DNA of 64,000 nt from VAZQ01 sp045811525 (GCA_045811525.1 JBJMTV010000004.1:62001-126000); one strand, 5' to 3'; counted from the stretch's first letter, positions 51,819 through 60,437 are shown. Notes: generated from the sequence alone by a model not told the origin. A program made the numbers and translations.

Positions 51819-54689
51819 TCAGTTCACATTGGCACTTTGGATGACCCAATCGGTTGGGACGGTGCCAAAATTAGCGCTTGCGGAGATCGAGAGACCGTTC
51901 ATGAACCATATTGCGGTAGTTCCGCCCGCGTCACGCCAGAGAATGTCACCCTTGCCGTCTGCGTTGAAGTCACCCGTTTCGGCAATCACCCAGCTAGTTG
52001 CCACAGTACCGAGCCCGGTGCTCCCCGCTACGGCGGCTCCATTCATCAGCCATATCGCCACCGTACCAGCGTTGTCACGCCAGAGAATGTCGGCCTTACC
52101 GTCGCCGTTGAAATCGCCGGTGCCAACAATCGACCAGCTTGTCGCGACAGCTCCAACAAATGCGCTTGAGTTGACGCTCACCCCATTCATGAACCAGATG
52201 GCTACGTCGCCGGTCGATGTATTGCGCCAGAGAATGTCGGCTTTGCCGTCGCCGTTGAAGTCGGCGAGACCGGCGACCGCCCAGGGTGCCGGCACGGTCC
52301 CGATGACCGCGCTTTGCAGAACCGTTCCTCCATTGAGCAACCAGATTGCGGTTGAGCCGCCGCTGTCACGCCAGAGCAAGCCTCCGCGGCCATCGCCGCT
52401 GAAGTCGCCCGTGCCGGCAATCGACCAGCTGGTCGCCACGTTGCCGAGGAGTGCACTCGACGATATCGCCGTGCCGTTCAAGAACCAGATAGCCACTGCG
52501 CCGTTGGACGTGTCGCGCCACAGCACATCGTGCTTGCCGTCGCGATTGAAGTCGCGTTGACCCACGATCTGCCAATTGGACGCAACGGCGCCAAGGCCAC
52601 CACTGGAGGCGACAGTCGCTCCGTTGAGTAGCCACAGCGCGATCGCCCCGGTGCTCTGCTGCCGCCAGGCGATGTCGCTGTTGCCATTCGCGTTGAAGTC
52701 GTGCGCGTGGTACCCGACCCTCGATACGTTCAACTGGATGTTGCCGATGGCCGCATTGAACCCGTCCACGGCAATGCGATAGGTGGTGCCGGCCACGGCG
52801 AAGAATGTCACGCAGCTCTGCACGCCAATGCAATCGTCATTCTCCACGAGCTTGGTCAGCGAATTGACGCTGCCGCCGGTATAGACGGCCATCATAGTAT
52901 CGTAGTCGCTTCCCGCAGTGGTGATGGTGACCAAGCCGCTGCTGTTTGGCGTGAAGCGCCACCAGACCGAGCGTCCACCCGCGCCATAATGGTTGGGCTC
53001 GCCCTCTTCTTTCGTGGCGTTCACGTTTGAGCCAGTGGCAATGCCGCCTGCGGCGACGGAGAGCGCATTCGGGAAGTAATCGTTGAATGGCGACTGATCC
53101 CGCTGGCGCCCAAACCAGACATAATAGGTATGCACCGCGCTAGCGGACGCCATGTATTGGCCGGTGGCAACCCAGGTATTCCCGTTCGCACCATGCCGGC
53201 GCGTCGTCGAATAGTCGCCCCAAGCCGTGGCACCAGCGACGCTCACCACCACGTCATACGCTTCCCAGGGGGCGGGGGCGGCTGAGAAATCGTCCCAGAT
53301 CAGCGTTGCCAAAGTGGGATAATGCGTGCCGCCTCCGTAAAACACGACGCCCCCGAGATGGCCGCGATCATTGATGTTCACCGAGGGGTAGATGAAGGCA
53401 AAGCTGCTGTTCCAGATGTCCGGCTCGTTGATGAGCGCTTTGGTACTCTCGTTGAAGCGCGCCACGCGAGTATAAGGATATGGGTGGTTAGTACCTTGTG
53501 AGGAGCCCCACATCGTGCCGATCACGCCGCCGGCGACCCACGAGGTTCTGCCGATGGTGGATCCATTGTTGCGATTGCACCAGTTCAAGGCGTCCGGGCC
53601 CGGGCAGGAGCGCGCGGCGTCGAACCAGGTGGTGACGTTGATGTCGTTCCAGCTGATGGTGCCAGAGCTGTCCGGCCAGTTGAAAAGACGCTCCTGGCTG
53701 GTGCTGAGATGGCGGAAAAAGTACATCGTGTTCGTGGCGCCCTGCGCCAGCGAGAACGTGAACGCGTCCGTGAACACATTGTAATTGTAGTTGATGGTCT
53801 GGCACTGCGACGCGGTGGAAAGGGGGATGCGCCATATAGCGGTGCCTAGGGCGTTCCCGCTCGCCGGGAATACTCGGGCCGTGACATAGAGAAAGGTGTC
53901 GGTGAGCGCGATGTCGGGATAATCGAAGTTGGCGCCGTTCGGCTGACCAAGGTTCTGCGGAGTAAAGTCATAGTAGCACCAACCGGAGGAGGCGACGTTC
54001 GCCGCCTGCGCAAAGGCGATGCGGTAGGTATTCTTTGTCGATGTGGAGTTATATTGAAGCTGCCAGATCATTGTGCCGGTGCTGCGCGCAAAGATCACCG
54101 TCTGATCGCAGCAGAATCCTCCATCTACGCTCGGGAACGTGGTGGTCGGATCGACGAAGGTGAAGGTAGCGCCCCGGTCGGTAGAATAGGCGGCGTCCCA
54201 GTTGGACGAGACGAAAACCACGTCGCTGCCCGTTCCAACCGAAGGCTCGTTGATGGAGCTTTTCGATTGTCCGGGGAATGAGGCCTGATCGTGCGTCAGA
54301 AAATACGTCATGTCGCCGGGCGCGTTTCCGCTGGTCGGTGGCGTGGGCGGTGTCGCATCGGAATTGGAGCTGTGTGGAGCAAGTGACGTCGGCGTCTTCC
54401 CGGCGATACTTGTCGGCGCTGTTTCCGCCGAGCGGCGTGCGAACCCGCCCGGCGCTACCGGCACCGGAGGCTGCTCGCGATTGCTCCGCTGCAGCGCCTC
54501 TTCTCGCATCCGCTGCTCCTCGACGGTGAGTACGCGCGGGGTGGGCTGCGTGACGAAAGGAGCCTGTCCGCTCGGCGACATCGTTCCTTGCGACGCGCCG
54601 ATGTTTTGCGCCTGAGCAGCCCCTGCAATCAGGAGGCTGAAGCCCACTCCCACAATCGCTGCACATTTGGTGATGCAAGGATAGGTCAT
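51819..54689 (-). CDS. Secreted repeat protein 7: sialidase-like propeller, PPC-type domain and six FG-GAP/VCBS repeats
   Basis: 956 residues from ATG 54689 (GGAGGCGACG upstream). Signal peptide ... GFSLLIAGAAQAQ. A proline/glutamate-rich linker (APFVTQPTPRVLTVEEQRMR) matches the small protein at 55418-55738. A propeller-like region follows, with AYSTDRGATFTFVD (Asp-box-like) and a cysteine motif GGFCCDQTVIF shared with repeat protein 8. Next is a bacterial pre-peptidase C-terminal (PPC)-like domain (VWWRFTPNSSGLVTITT, YDTMMAVYTGG). Six repeats occupy about 661-956; the tail is IQSANVN. Predicted extracellular. Confidence 0.85.
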   Translation of the reverse strand: MTYPCITKCAAIVGVGFSLLIAGAAQAQNIGASQGTMSPSGQAPFVTQPTPRVLTVEEQRMREEALQRSNREQPPVPVAPGGFARRSAETAPTSIAGKTPTSLAPHSSNSDATPPTPPTSGNAPGDMTYFLTHDQASFPGQSKSSINEPSVGTGSDVVFVSSNWDAAYSTDRGATFTFVDPTTTFPSVDGGFCCDQTVIFARSTGTMIWQLQYNSTSTKNTYRIAFAQAANVASSGWCYYDFTPQNLGQPNGANFDYPDIALTDTFLYVTARVFPASGNALGTAIWRIPLSTASQCQTINYNYNVFTDAFTFSLAQGATNTMYFFRHLSTSQERLFNWPDSSGTISWNDINVTTWFDAARSCPGPDALNWCNRNNGSTIGRTSWVAGGVIGTMWGSSQGTNHPYPYTRVARFNESTKALINEPDIWNSSFAFIYPSVNINDRGHLGGVVFYGGGTHYPTLATLIWDDFSAAPAPWEAYDVVVSVAGATAWGDYSTTRRHGANGNTWVATGQYMASASAVHTYYVWFGRQRDQSPFNDYFPNALSVAAGGIATGSNVNATKEEGEPNHYGAGGRSVWWRFTPNSSGLVTITTAGSDYDTMMAVYTGGSVNSLTKLVENDDCIGVQSCVTFFAVAGTTYRIAVDGFNAAIGNIQLNVSRVGYHAHDFNANGNSDIAWRQQSTGAIALWLLNGATVASSGGLGAVASNWQIVGQRDFNRDGKHDVLWRDTSNGAVAIWFLNGTAISSSALLGNVATSWSIAGTGDFSGDGRGGLLWRDSGGSTAIWLLNGGTVLQSAVIGTVPAPWAVAGLADFNGDGKADILWRNTSTGDVAIWFMNGVSVNSSAFVGAVATSWSIVGTGDFNGDGKADILWRDNAGTVAIWLMNGAAVAGSTGLGTVATSWVIAETGDFNADGKGDILWRDAGGTTAIWFMNGLSISASANFGTVPTDWVIQSANVN

Positions 54690-55417
54690 CGTCGCCTCCG
54701 ATCGAGAGCAAGTCATACGAGCTGTGCTGATCGCGTGTTAGCTGTGGTCGCGCGGATATTGTGTGCCGCTACTAGCCGACTAGGCCCTGGCCGCACGGCA
54801 CATTGCAGCGACATTGGCTTGGCAAAAGAGCCCGCCTGACATGCAGCCTGAGCGCTCCAATTCAGATCAAAGCGGGGGCATCGCCGGGTGCCGGGACGCG
54901 GGTGCGCAACGACATGTGCTTGGAGCTTAGTGGAAAGGAGTGGATGGTTTGCACGCTGCGGATCAATCTGTCGGCGTCGTTGGGCAATACTACGCATCAC
55001 GTCCGCAGCCCCACTGGAGAGACAATCTATGACATAGCTGCGCGTGCAATGATAGGAGGCAAACGGGTGAACCTGTGCGCGCGCTCCGCGGCCGTTCGCT
55101 ATTGGTCAGCTCGTATGCCACCGCACTGTGACAGCCTCGCGACTGCCCGAGCTTAAATAACAGTTCAGAACGAAGGATATTCGACGCTGCGCAGCCCGAA
55201 AATCAAACTTGAAAGCTGCCGGGGTTGCTGCGGCCATTTACTCCGGCAAACAAATCATAACCAATAGCATTGAGCTGCTCCGATCCGGGCGTGTGGCTAT
55301 TCATCCCACGGATGTTTTTCCGTCGGTGGAACGTCAGGGTCTCTGAAGCTGCATGAACTCGGTTCGGCGGCAGAATCGCGACGGGGCGTGCCACAGAGAA
55401 CGATGCGCTTAGTTGGG
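54690..55417. other. Gene-free stretch upstream of repeat protein 7
   Basis: About 730 bases; no convincing coding sequence, RNA or mobile element. It includes the promoter region of the gene at 51819-54689. Confidence 0.45.
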
Positions 55418-55738
55418 CTATCGGCGCGGAGTAGTTTGCGGCACGTCGGTCGGCGGCAACGGCGGAGAGCGGCGCTGCGACTGCGGCTCGACCGGAACGG
55501 GTGGGCCCGGCGGATTGGTCCGGCTGAGTGCTTCCTCGCGTCTACGCCGCTCCTCGTCGGTCAAAGCGCGTGGATTCTGCTGCGTCACCAGCGGCGCCAC
55601 ACCGACCGGGGCGGTTACTCCCTCTTTGGTTATGACGCTTTGCGCAGTCGCGGACGTCGGCCGAAGTGCCGTAGCGGGCGCGGCCCAGCCGAGCATCGCC
55701 ACCAATACAAGTCTTCGCATGCGATGCGATAGGTTCAT
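55418..55738 (-). CDS. Small exported proline-rich protein resembling the leader of repeat protein 7
   Basis: 106 residues or fewer (ATG 55738, or ATG 55720). A signal peptide (LVLVAMLGWAAPATA ... TAQ) is followed by VGVAPLVTQQNPRALTDEER and REEAL-x-RTN-x-x-x-PPVPVEP. These align with APFVTQ-x-x-PR-x-LT-x-EE-x-R-x-REEAL in the N-terminus of the protein at 51819-54689. The rest is Pro/Arg-rich. So it is a stand-alone copy of that linker without propeller or repeats. It may be a degenerate paralogue or a real partner; no clear ribosome-binding site. Confidence 0.6.
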   Translation of the reverse strand: MNLSHRMRRLVLVAMLGWAAPATALRPTSATAQSVITKEGVTAPVGVAPLVTQQNPRALTDEERRRREEALSRTNPPGPPVPVEPQSQRRSPPLPPTDVPQTTPRR

Positions 55739-55810
55739 GTGTCTGATGTGGTAACCAGCGGTTACCGCGCAAGCTCCGCGTTCGCAGAGAAGGGCTGCGG
55801 TGACAAGCGC

Positions 55811-56060
55811 TGCAACCGCGCGCGCAGCACATCACCAGGGTGAAAGTTCTGCCGTGCGTCAAGACATCAGGGCTATTTCTAAAACCCAGGCAAGCCAGAT
55901 AGCAGGCGCGAAAAACGCGCCGAACGGTACCGCTGTCGTGGCGCTGACCCGATGTCCCATAAAGGCGCGCACCGCAATGACGGCCAAGGCTGCGAGGGCG
56001 GCGATCTCCACCGCAACCGTGATGCCCATCCAATCAAGCCACACCCCGCAATGCCTGCGA
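55811..56060 (-). pseudogene. Duplicated 3' fragment of the prepilin peptidase gene
   Basis: The segment repeats 56813-57060 with about 85-90% identity. On the minus strand (55859-56044) it encodes the last 60 or so residues of the peptidase (WLDWMGITVAVEI ... WLAWVLEI). It has no start region and lacks the catalytic aspartates. With the intact copy it forms direct repeats flanking the toxin-antitoxin pair at 56111-56726. Confidence 0.8.
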
Positions 56061-56110
56061 GGGCGACGCGTCAGTCATTGACGGCGTACGTCATTGTACT
56101 ACATTGAGCG

Positions 56111-56386
56111 ATGGTCTTCGAGTGGGATGAGAGCAAGAGCCTCAGTAATGCCAGACGTCGAGGTCTGCCGTTCGACATCGCAATGGCTTTGTTTGATGGG
56201 CCGACTTTGGAGAGCCCGGACCGAAGGCACGACTACGGCGAACGGCGAGTAAAGGCTATCGGTTGGGCTGCAGGACAGGTTTTGGTTTGCGTGTACACAG
56301 ATCGCACTGCGGTCCGAAGGATCATCAGCTTGCGCACCGCTAACAGGAGAGAGCGTGATGGCTATCGTGCGGCGTACCCGGGCTGA
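56111..56386 (+). CDS. brnT: BrnT-family ribonuclease toxin
   Basis: 91 residues. The family opening F-x-WDE-x-K-x-x-x-N-x-x-x-x-G-x-x-F is present (VFEWDESKSLSNARRRGLPF), followed by DIAMALFDGPTLE, RHDYGERRVKAIGW and the end RIISLRTANRRERDGY, typical of RelE-like BrnT toxins that cleave RNA. The ATG at 56111 is natural. It overlaps the antitoxin gene by 29 bases. It lies in a 750-base insertion between two copies of the prepilin peptidase 3' end. Confidence 0.88.
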   Translation: MVFEWDESKSLSNARRRGLPFDIAMALFDGPTLESPDRRHDYGERRVKAIGWAAGQVLVCVYTDRTAVRRIISLRTANRRERDGYRAAYPG

Positions 56387-56726
56387 TCTCGACCTTTCAA
56401 AGGTCGATTGGCAGCGTGTGGGAGCCACAACGGATCGGGAAATTGCCAACCAGATCGCAGCCGATCCCGATACTGCGCCCATTTTTTCTGCCCGCGAGTT
56501 GAAGCGCGCCAAGCGAGTTGTTCCGGCGCCTGCACCTGAGGATGTGCGCGCGATACGGCGGCGGCTGGGATTGACGCAGGCACAGTTTGCAGCTCGCTAC
56601 GGATTCTCCTTGGAGACAATTCGCAATTACGAACAAGGCCATCGTCGACCCGCGGGGCCGGCGCGCGTCCTTCTCAAGGTGATCGCCTCGGAGCCGGACG
56701 CGGTGACGCGCGCGTTACAGCGATAG
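56358..56726 (+). CDS. BrnA-like antitoxin with helix-turn-helix domain
   Basis: 122 residues from ATG 56358 with AGGAGAG eight bases upstream (GTG 56355 is one codon longer). The N-terminal half contacts toxin in this class (TDREIANQIAADPDTAPIF). The C-terminal half is an XRE-type helix-turn-helix: DVRAIRRRLGLTQAQFAARYG, then SLETIRNYEQGHRRPAG. Classical BrnA has a ribbon-helix-helix domain instead, so this is the HTH variant. It should repress its own promoter ahead of brnT and neutralise BrnT. Confidence 0.83.
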   Translation: MAIVRRTRADLDLSKVDWQRVGATTDREIANQIAADPDTAPIFSARELKRAKRVVPAPAPEDVRAIRRRLGLTQAQFAARYGFSLETIRNYEQGHRRPAGPARVLLKVIASEPDAVTRALQR

Positions 56727-56812
56727 ACGATGCACGCTGGCTACCCCCCGTTGCTATCGCGACGAGACTCGGTCGGCACGATTTTGCGAAAGAATGTGCC
56801 TGGGGAACGCAG

Positions 56813-57060
56813 TGCAACAGCGCGCGCAGCACATCACCCGCGTACGTCTGCCGTGCCTCAAGAGATCAGTGTTATCTCTAGAAGCCAGGCAAGCCAGATG
56901 GCAGGCGCGAAGAACGCGCCGAACGGCACGGCCGTGGTGGCGCTGACGCGGTGTCCCATAAAGGCGCGCACCGCAATCACTGCCAACGCTGCGAGGGCGG
57001 CGATCTCCACCGCAACCGTGATGCCCATCCAGTCAAGCCACACACCGGCAACGCCGGCGA
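56813..57060. repeat. Direct repeat partner of 55811-56060
   Basis: The second copy of the about 250-base repeat, covering the 3' part of the intact prepilin peptidase gene and about 45 bases beyond its stop. The 752 bases between the copies hold brnT and its antitoxin. Confidence 0.75.
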
Positions 57061-57427
57061 GCTTCACGTCACCGAGGCCCATGCCGGCGCGGCCGCGCAA
57101 CCGCTCGTAGCCCTTGAGCAGCGCCCAGAACGCGAGCGCCACAACGGCACCGCGCACGGCCGCCTGCGCGAGCCCCGCGAGAACGCCCTCCCATGTCGTG
57201 AGCGCCGCCTGCAGCAGGCCGACCAAAAGCGCCGCGAGCACGAGTCGGTCGGGAATGATGAAGCGGCGTGCATCGACCGCGGCGATCGCGATCATCATCA
57301 CCGCGAGTGCGCCCCCCAGCAAGCCGGCCATGCCGGGCACGATGAGCACGCTCGCCGTCACGGCGGCGAGTGCGACCACGCACAAGATGGGAAAGCGAAG
57401 ATCGCGACGGGCTGGAAACGCCGACAA
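56858..57427 (-). CDS. gspO: Prepilin peptidase (A24 family)
   Basis: 189 residues, about six membrane helices. The two catalytic aspartates of the GxGD protease fold are seen at D52 (AAVDARRFIIPD) and D120 (GMGLGDVKLAG). The length and lack of the N-terminal cysteine-rich methyltransferase domain match short TadV/CpaA-like enzymes. The TTG start lies seven bases after the gspD stop, so it is cotranscribed with the secretin and probably processes the pseudopilins of this secretion system. Its 3' end is duplicated at 55811-56060. Confidence 0.85.
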   Translation of the reverse strand: MSAFPARRDLRFPILCVVALAAVTASVLIVPGMAGLLGGALAVMMIAIAAVDARRFIIPDRLVLAALLVGLLQAALTTWEGVLAGLAQAAVRGAVVALAFWALLKGYERLRGRAGMGLGDVKLAGVAGVWLDWMGITVAVEIAALAALAVIAVRAFMGHRVSATTAVPFGAFFAPAIWLAWLLEITLIS

Positions 57428-57433
57428 TGCCGG

Positions 57434-59833
57434 TCAGCGCACCAGGTTCGGATCCCGGCGCAGCGACGGCCCGGGCGGGAACGAGCTCTCGACCGTGCCG
57501 CGAAGCTTCGCGCGCAGCTCCTCGGCCACTTTATAGGCGTCGACGCTGTCGCGAATGATCTGCGGCTGGATGAAGATGATGAGCTCGGTGCGGTGCGTCG
57601 TCCGCGTATTCTTCGAGAATGCATCGCCGACGCCCGGAAGCTCCTCGAGGATCGGGATGCCGGAGCGGCCCCGCTCCTGCCGATCAGAGATAAGTCCGCC
57701 CAGGAGCACGGCCTGGCCGGTGGCGACCGCGATCGAGCTCTTGATGCGACGCTGCGAAACCGTCGGGGTCAAGGTCTCGGCATTGGCGTTCGGCGCGATG
57801 TTGCTGATCTCCTGCTCGATATCGAGGATCACGTTGCCGTTCACGTTGATGCGTGGCAGCACGCGCAGGATCACACCGGTGTTGCGGTAGTCGATGGTGT
57901 TGACCAGCGGGGTGTTTGGGTTGGTGAGAATGGTCGCGCTCTGCGTTGCGATCGGCACCTGGTCGCCCACCTGCAGGGTTGCCGCTTGATTGTCCATGAC
58001 CACCAGTGACGGGGTCGACAGCACTTTCACGTCAGTGATGGCGCGCAGCGCATCGAGAATGACGCGCGGATTGCCCTCCGGGCCGAGCAGCAGATTAGCC
58101 CCGGGAAGCACGCGGCTGATGATATTGCTCATCGCGCTAGCCGGCCCGTTGTTCTGCAAGCCGAAGGAGCCTTTGTCCTTCGCATAGCCGATGTCGCCGC
58201 TCTGGATCATGTACTGCACGCCGTAGCGCAGATCGTTGTTGAGAGTGATCTCAGCTATCGTGGCGTTGATCGCCACCTGCAGCTGCGGCCGGTCGATCTG
58301 CCGCAGCGTCTGCTCAATCAGCCGGTAGTTCTCCTGGTTCGCGAGGATGAGGAGAGAATTGTTGGCCACGTCGGCGGTGATCCTGATGCCAGGCGCGACC
58401 ACCGAGGGGGGCTGCTGGCCCTGCTGACCGCGCTCGCCAGCCACTGCGCCGGGACTGGTCAGCTGCGTGCCGGCGCCTCCTACTCCCCCTCCGAGGCCGC
58501 CGCCAAGCCCGGTCTGCCCTCCAGCACCGCCGAAGGTTCCGCCCCCGCCCGAGCCTCCTCCGAACGGCCCACCGCCCCCGCCGCCGAAGGATCCACCGCC
58601 CCCGCCGAAAGATCCGCCCCCCAAGCCGCCGCCTGTGGGTGTCACCTGCGACGCCACGCGACCGCCGGGCGGGACGTCGAAGAAGGCCTGCCGGTCCGAG
58701 CCCGACGTGATCACGCCCCCTCCCGGCGCGAGCTGATTTGCGGCGGAGTCGAGTCCGCTGCCCGAGCGAGTGCCGAAGATGTCATTGAGAACGAACGAGA
58801 CCTGCCGGGCACTGGCATAGCGCAGGCGATAGACCCGCACTCCGGCTGCCGCGGTGTTGCTCTTGTCGAGCCGGGTGATCCAGGTCGCCGCGGTGCGCAG
58901 CAGATTGGGCTTCTTCGTCACCACGAGAACCGCGTTGAGCCGGGCGATCGGCTGAAACTTGACCAGGGCCTGGTTGAGCCCGCCCTCGCCCGTCTCCATG
59001 ATCTTTTCCATCTCGGCGATGATCGCCTCTGGCGTCGCCGATTCCAGCGGGTAGACGCCGACCGACTGCCCCTTCATCCAGTCGACGTCGAAGCTGAGCA
59101 CCGTCTCGACGGCGCTCTGGCGCTCCGGCCCGCTGCCCTGGATGACGATCAAATTGCGTCCGGCATCGGCGCGCGCCACCCCGGCTTTGAGTGCGAAACT
59201 GTCGAGCAGCTTGAGAATGGCGGGCGCCGCAGCGAACTGCAGCGGCACGACCGTGGTGCCGTAGCCGGGCTCGTCATGTCCCGGTGTGCTGGTGCGGCCG
59301 GTCCCCGCCGCGTCGGCCGCCGGGATAAGGCGATAGCCGGAAGCGTCGGGCACGAGCACGACATTGCTGATGCGCAGCGCGTTCTCGAGGACGTACACGA
59401 GGTCCTTTTTCGGGATCGGACGGCCAGATGCGATGGTGACGGTGCCCTGGATCCGCGGGTCGATGGTATAGCCTGCACCGAGAATGTCGCCGATGATCAC
59501 CTTGGCGACCGTGGTGACCGGCGCGTTTTCGAAATTGAGCTCGTAGCCGTCGCCATTTGCGGTGGGTTGAATCGCCGTAGCACCGGCAGCATCCGCATCG
59601 CCGGGGTCGCGCCCATAGTAGCTTGCGCCGGGCCCCCGCTTGGGCGGCGGACGCGATGCCTCTCCCTGGCCCGGAAACCGGGGCGACAGATCGATGTTGC
59701 GAATAGCCTCGAACGGATCGGGCGTGCGGTTCAGCTTGTTTTCGTAAAACGAGTCGCAGCCGGAGAGCAAGGCCGCCAGTCCCAAGAGACTGGCGAGCAA
59801 GCTACTCGTCACGCCTTGCCGACGACTGACCAC
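57434..59833 (-). CDS. gspD: Type II secretion system lipoprotein secretin GspD
   Basis: About 799 residues from GTG 59833, preceded by GGTGGCGGGG; no ATG is available at the true N-terminus (GTG 59812 is an alternative). The signal ends in a lipobox, LLSGC, with Cys26. The N0 domain (NFENAPVTTVAKVIIGDILG) and N1-N3 repeats follow, interrupted by a long glycine-rich insert (DNA 58467-58640). The secretin core has VPIATQSATI, GVILRVLPRIN and the end VLLGGLISDRQERGRSGIPILEELPGVG ... TELIIFIQPQII. It forms the outer-membrane gate. Being lipidated it may need no pilotin, like P. aeruginosa HxcQ. Confidence 0.93.
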   Translation of the reverse strand: MVSRRQGVTSSLLASLLGLAALLSGCDSFYENKLNRTPDPFEAIRNIDLSPRFPGQGEASRPPPKRGPGASYYGRDPGDADAAGATAIQPTANGDGYELNFENAPVTTVAKVIIGDILGAGYTIDPRIQGTVTIASGRPIPKKDLVYVLENALRISNVVLVPDASGYRLIPAADAAGTGRTSTPGHDEPGYGTTVVPLQFAAAPAILKLLDSFALKAGVARADAGRNLIVIQGSGPERQSAVETVLSFDVDWMKGQSVGVYPLESATPEAIIAEMEKIMETGEGGLNQALVKFQPIARLNAVLVVTKKPNLLRTAATWITRLDKSNTAAAGVRVYRLRYASARQVSFVLNDIFGTRSGSGLDSAANQLAPGGGVITSGSDRQAFFDVPPGGRVASQVTPTGGGLGGGSFGGGGGSFGGGGGGPFGGGSGGGGTFGGAGGQTGLGGGLGGGVGGAGTQLTSPGAVAGERGQQGQQPPSVVAPGIRITADVANNSLLILANQENYRLIEQTLRQIDRPQLQVAINATIAEITLNNDLRYGVQYMIQSGDIGYAKDKGSFGLQNNGPASAMSNIISRVLPGANLLLGPEGNPRVILDALRAITDVKVLSTPSLVVMDNQAATLQVGDQVPIATQSATILTNPNTPLVNTIDYRNTGVILRVLPRINVNGNVILDIEQEISNIAPNANAETLTPTVSQRRIKSSIAVATGQAVLLGGLISDRQERGRSGIPILEELPGVGDAFSKNTRTTHRTELIIFIQPQIIRDSVDAYKVAEELRAKLRGTVESSFPPGPSLRRDPNLVR

Positions 59834-60104
59834 GCCCCCGCCACCAAAAGTCGAATGCCCCAGCGATGCCGCCTTAACCCGAAATAAACCAAATGATGGG
59901 TTGGAAATGGGGAGAATAAAAGGCTGGGGGCAACAATCGGCTCGGCCGGAAATGTGTCCGGCGATCTCAGTTAGAGGCGCTCCAGTGGTAGGCCGCTCCA
60001 GAATCGCTGCGGGCTGAGCGCGCGCGGGGAGAAGGCAGCAAGCCAATTGTAGGGCGCGCACCGGGTTCTTATATCCGCACGGCTGCTGCAGCAGGGTCAA
60101 ACGG

Positions 60105-60437
60105 ATGAGCAACCCGATCAGCTGGAGTTCACTGGGCCGGTTTGCGGCCGTGGCCCTTGCCACACTGACGACAAATGGGCGCGGGCTTGCCGATGAGGCG
60201 AGACCGGGCATTAGCTCTCCGCCGGATCTCAACCATTACACGCGTCCGGCTATTCCCGAGGATCGCTCGCCGATGGCGGTCCGGCCCCCGGCAGCGGTCC
60301 CGGAGGCACCATTGCCCGGCGGCCATGGTGATCGACCGGCCGCGCCCCGCACGGATGGCGCAAGGGCTGCGCCTCCCGCGCCGGAACCGAACAGCGGGGT
60401 TGCCCCAGAACCCGGCCGCGCCGTTGCTCCCCGCTGA
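60105..60437 (+). CDS. Small exported proline/alanine-rich protein resembling the leader of repeat protein 8
   Basis: 110 residues. A signal-like N-terminus (FAAVALATLTTNGRGLADE) is followed by SSPPDLNHYTRPAIPEDRSP, nearly the same as SSPPDMRRYSRPAVPEDRAA at the mature N-terminus of the protein at 60457-62925. The remainder is low-complexity Pro/Ala/Gly. The gene is convergent with repeat protein 8, ending 20 bases from its stop, and divergent from gspD. It is a stand-alone copy of a leader segment; function unknown. Confidence 0.65.
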   Translation: MSNPISWSSLGRFAAVALATLTTNGRGLADEARPGISSPPDLNHYTRPAIPEDRSPMAVRPPAAVPEAPLPGGHGDRPAAPRTDGARAAPPAPEPNSGVAPEPGRAVAPR

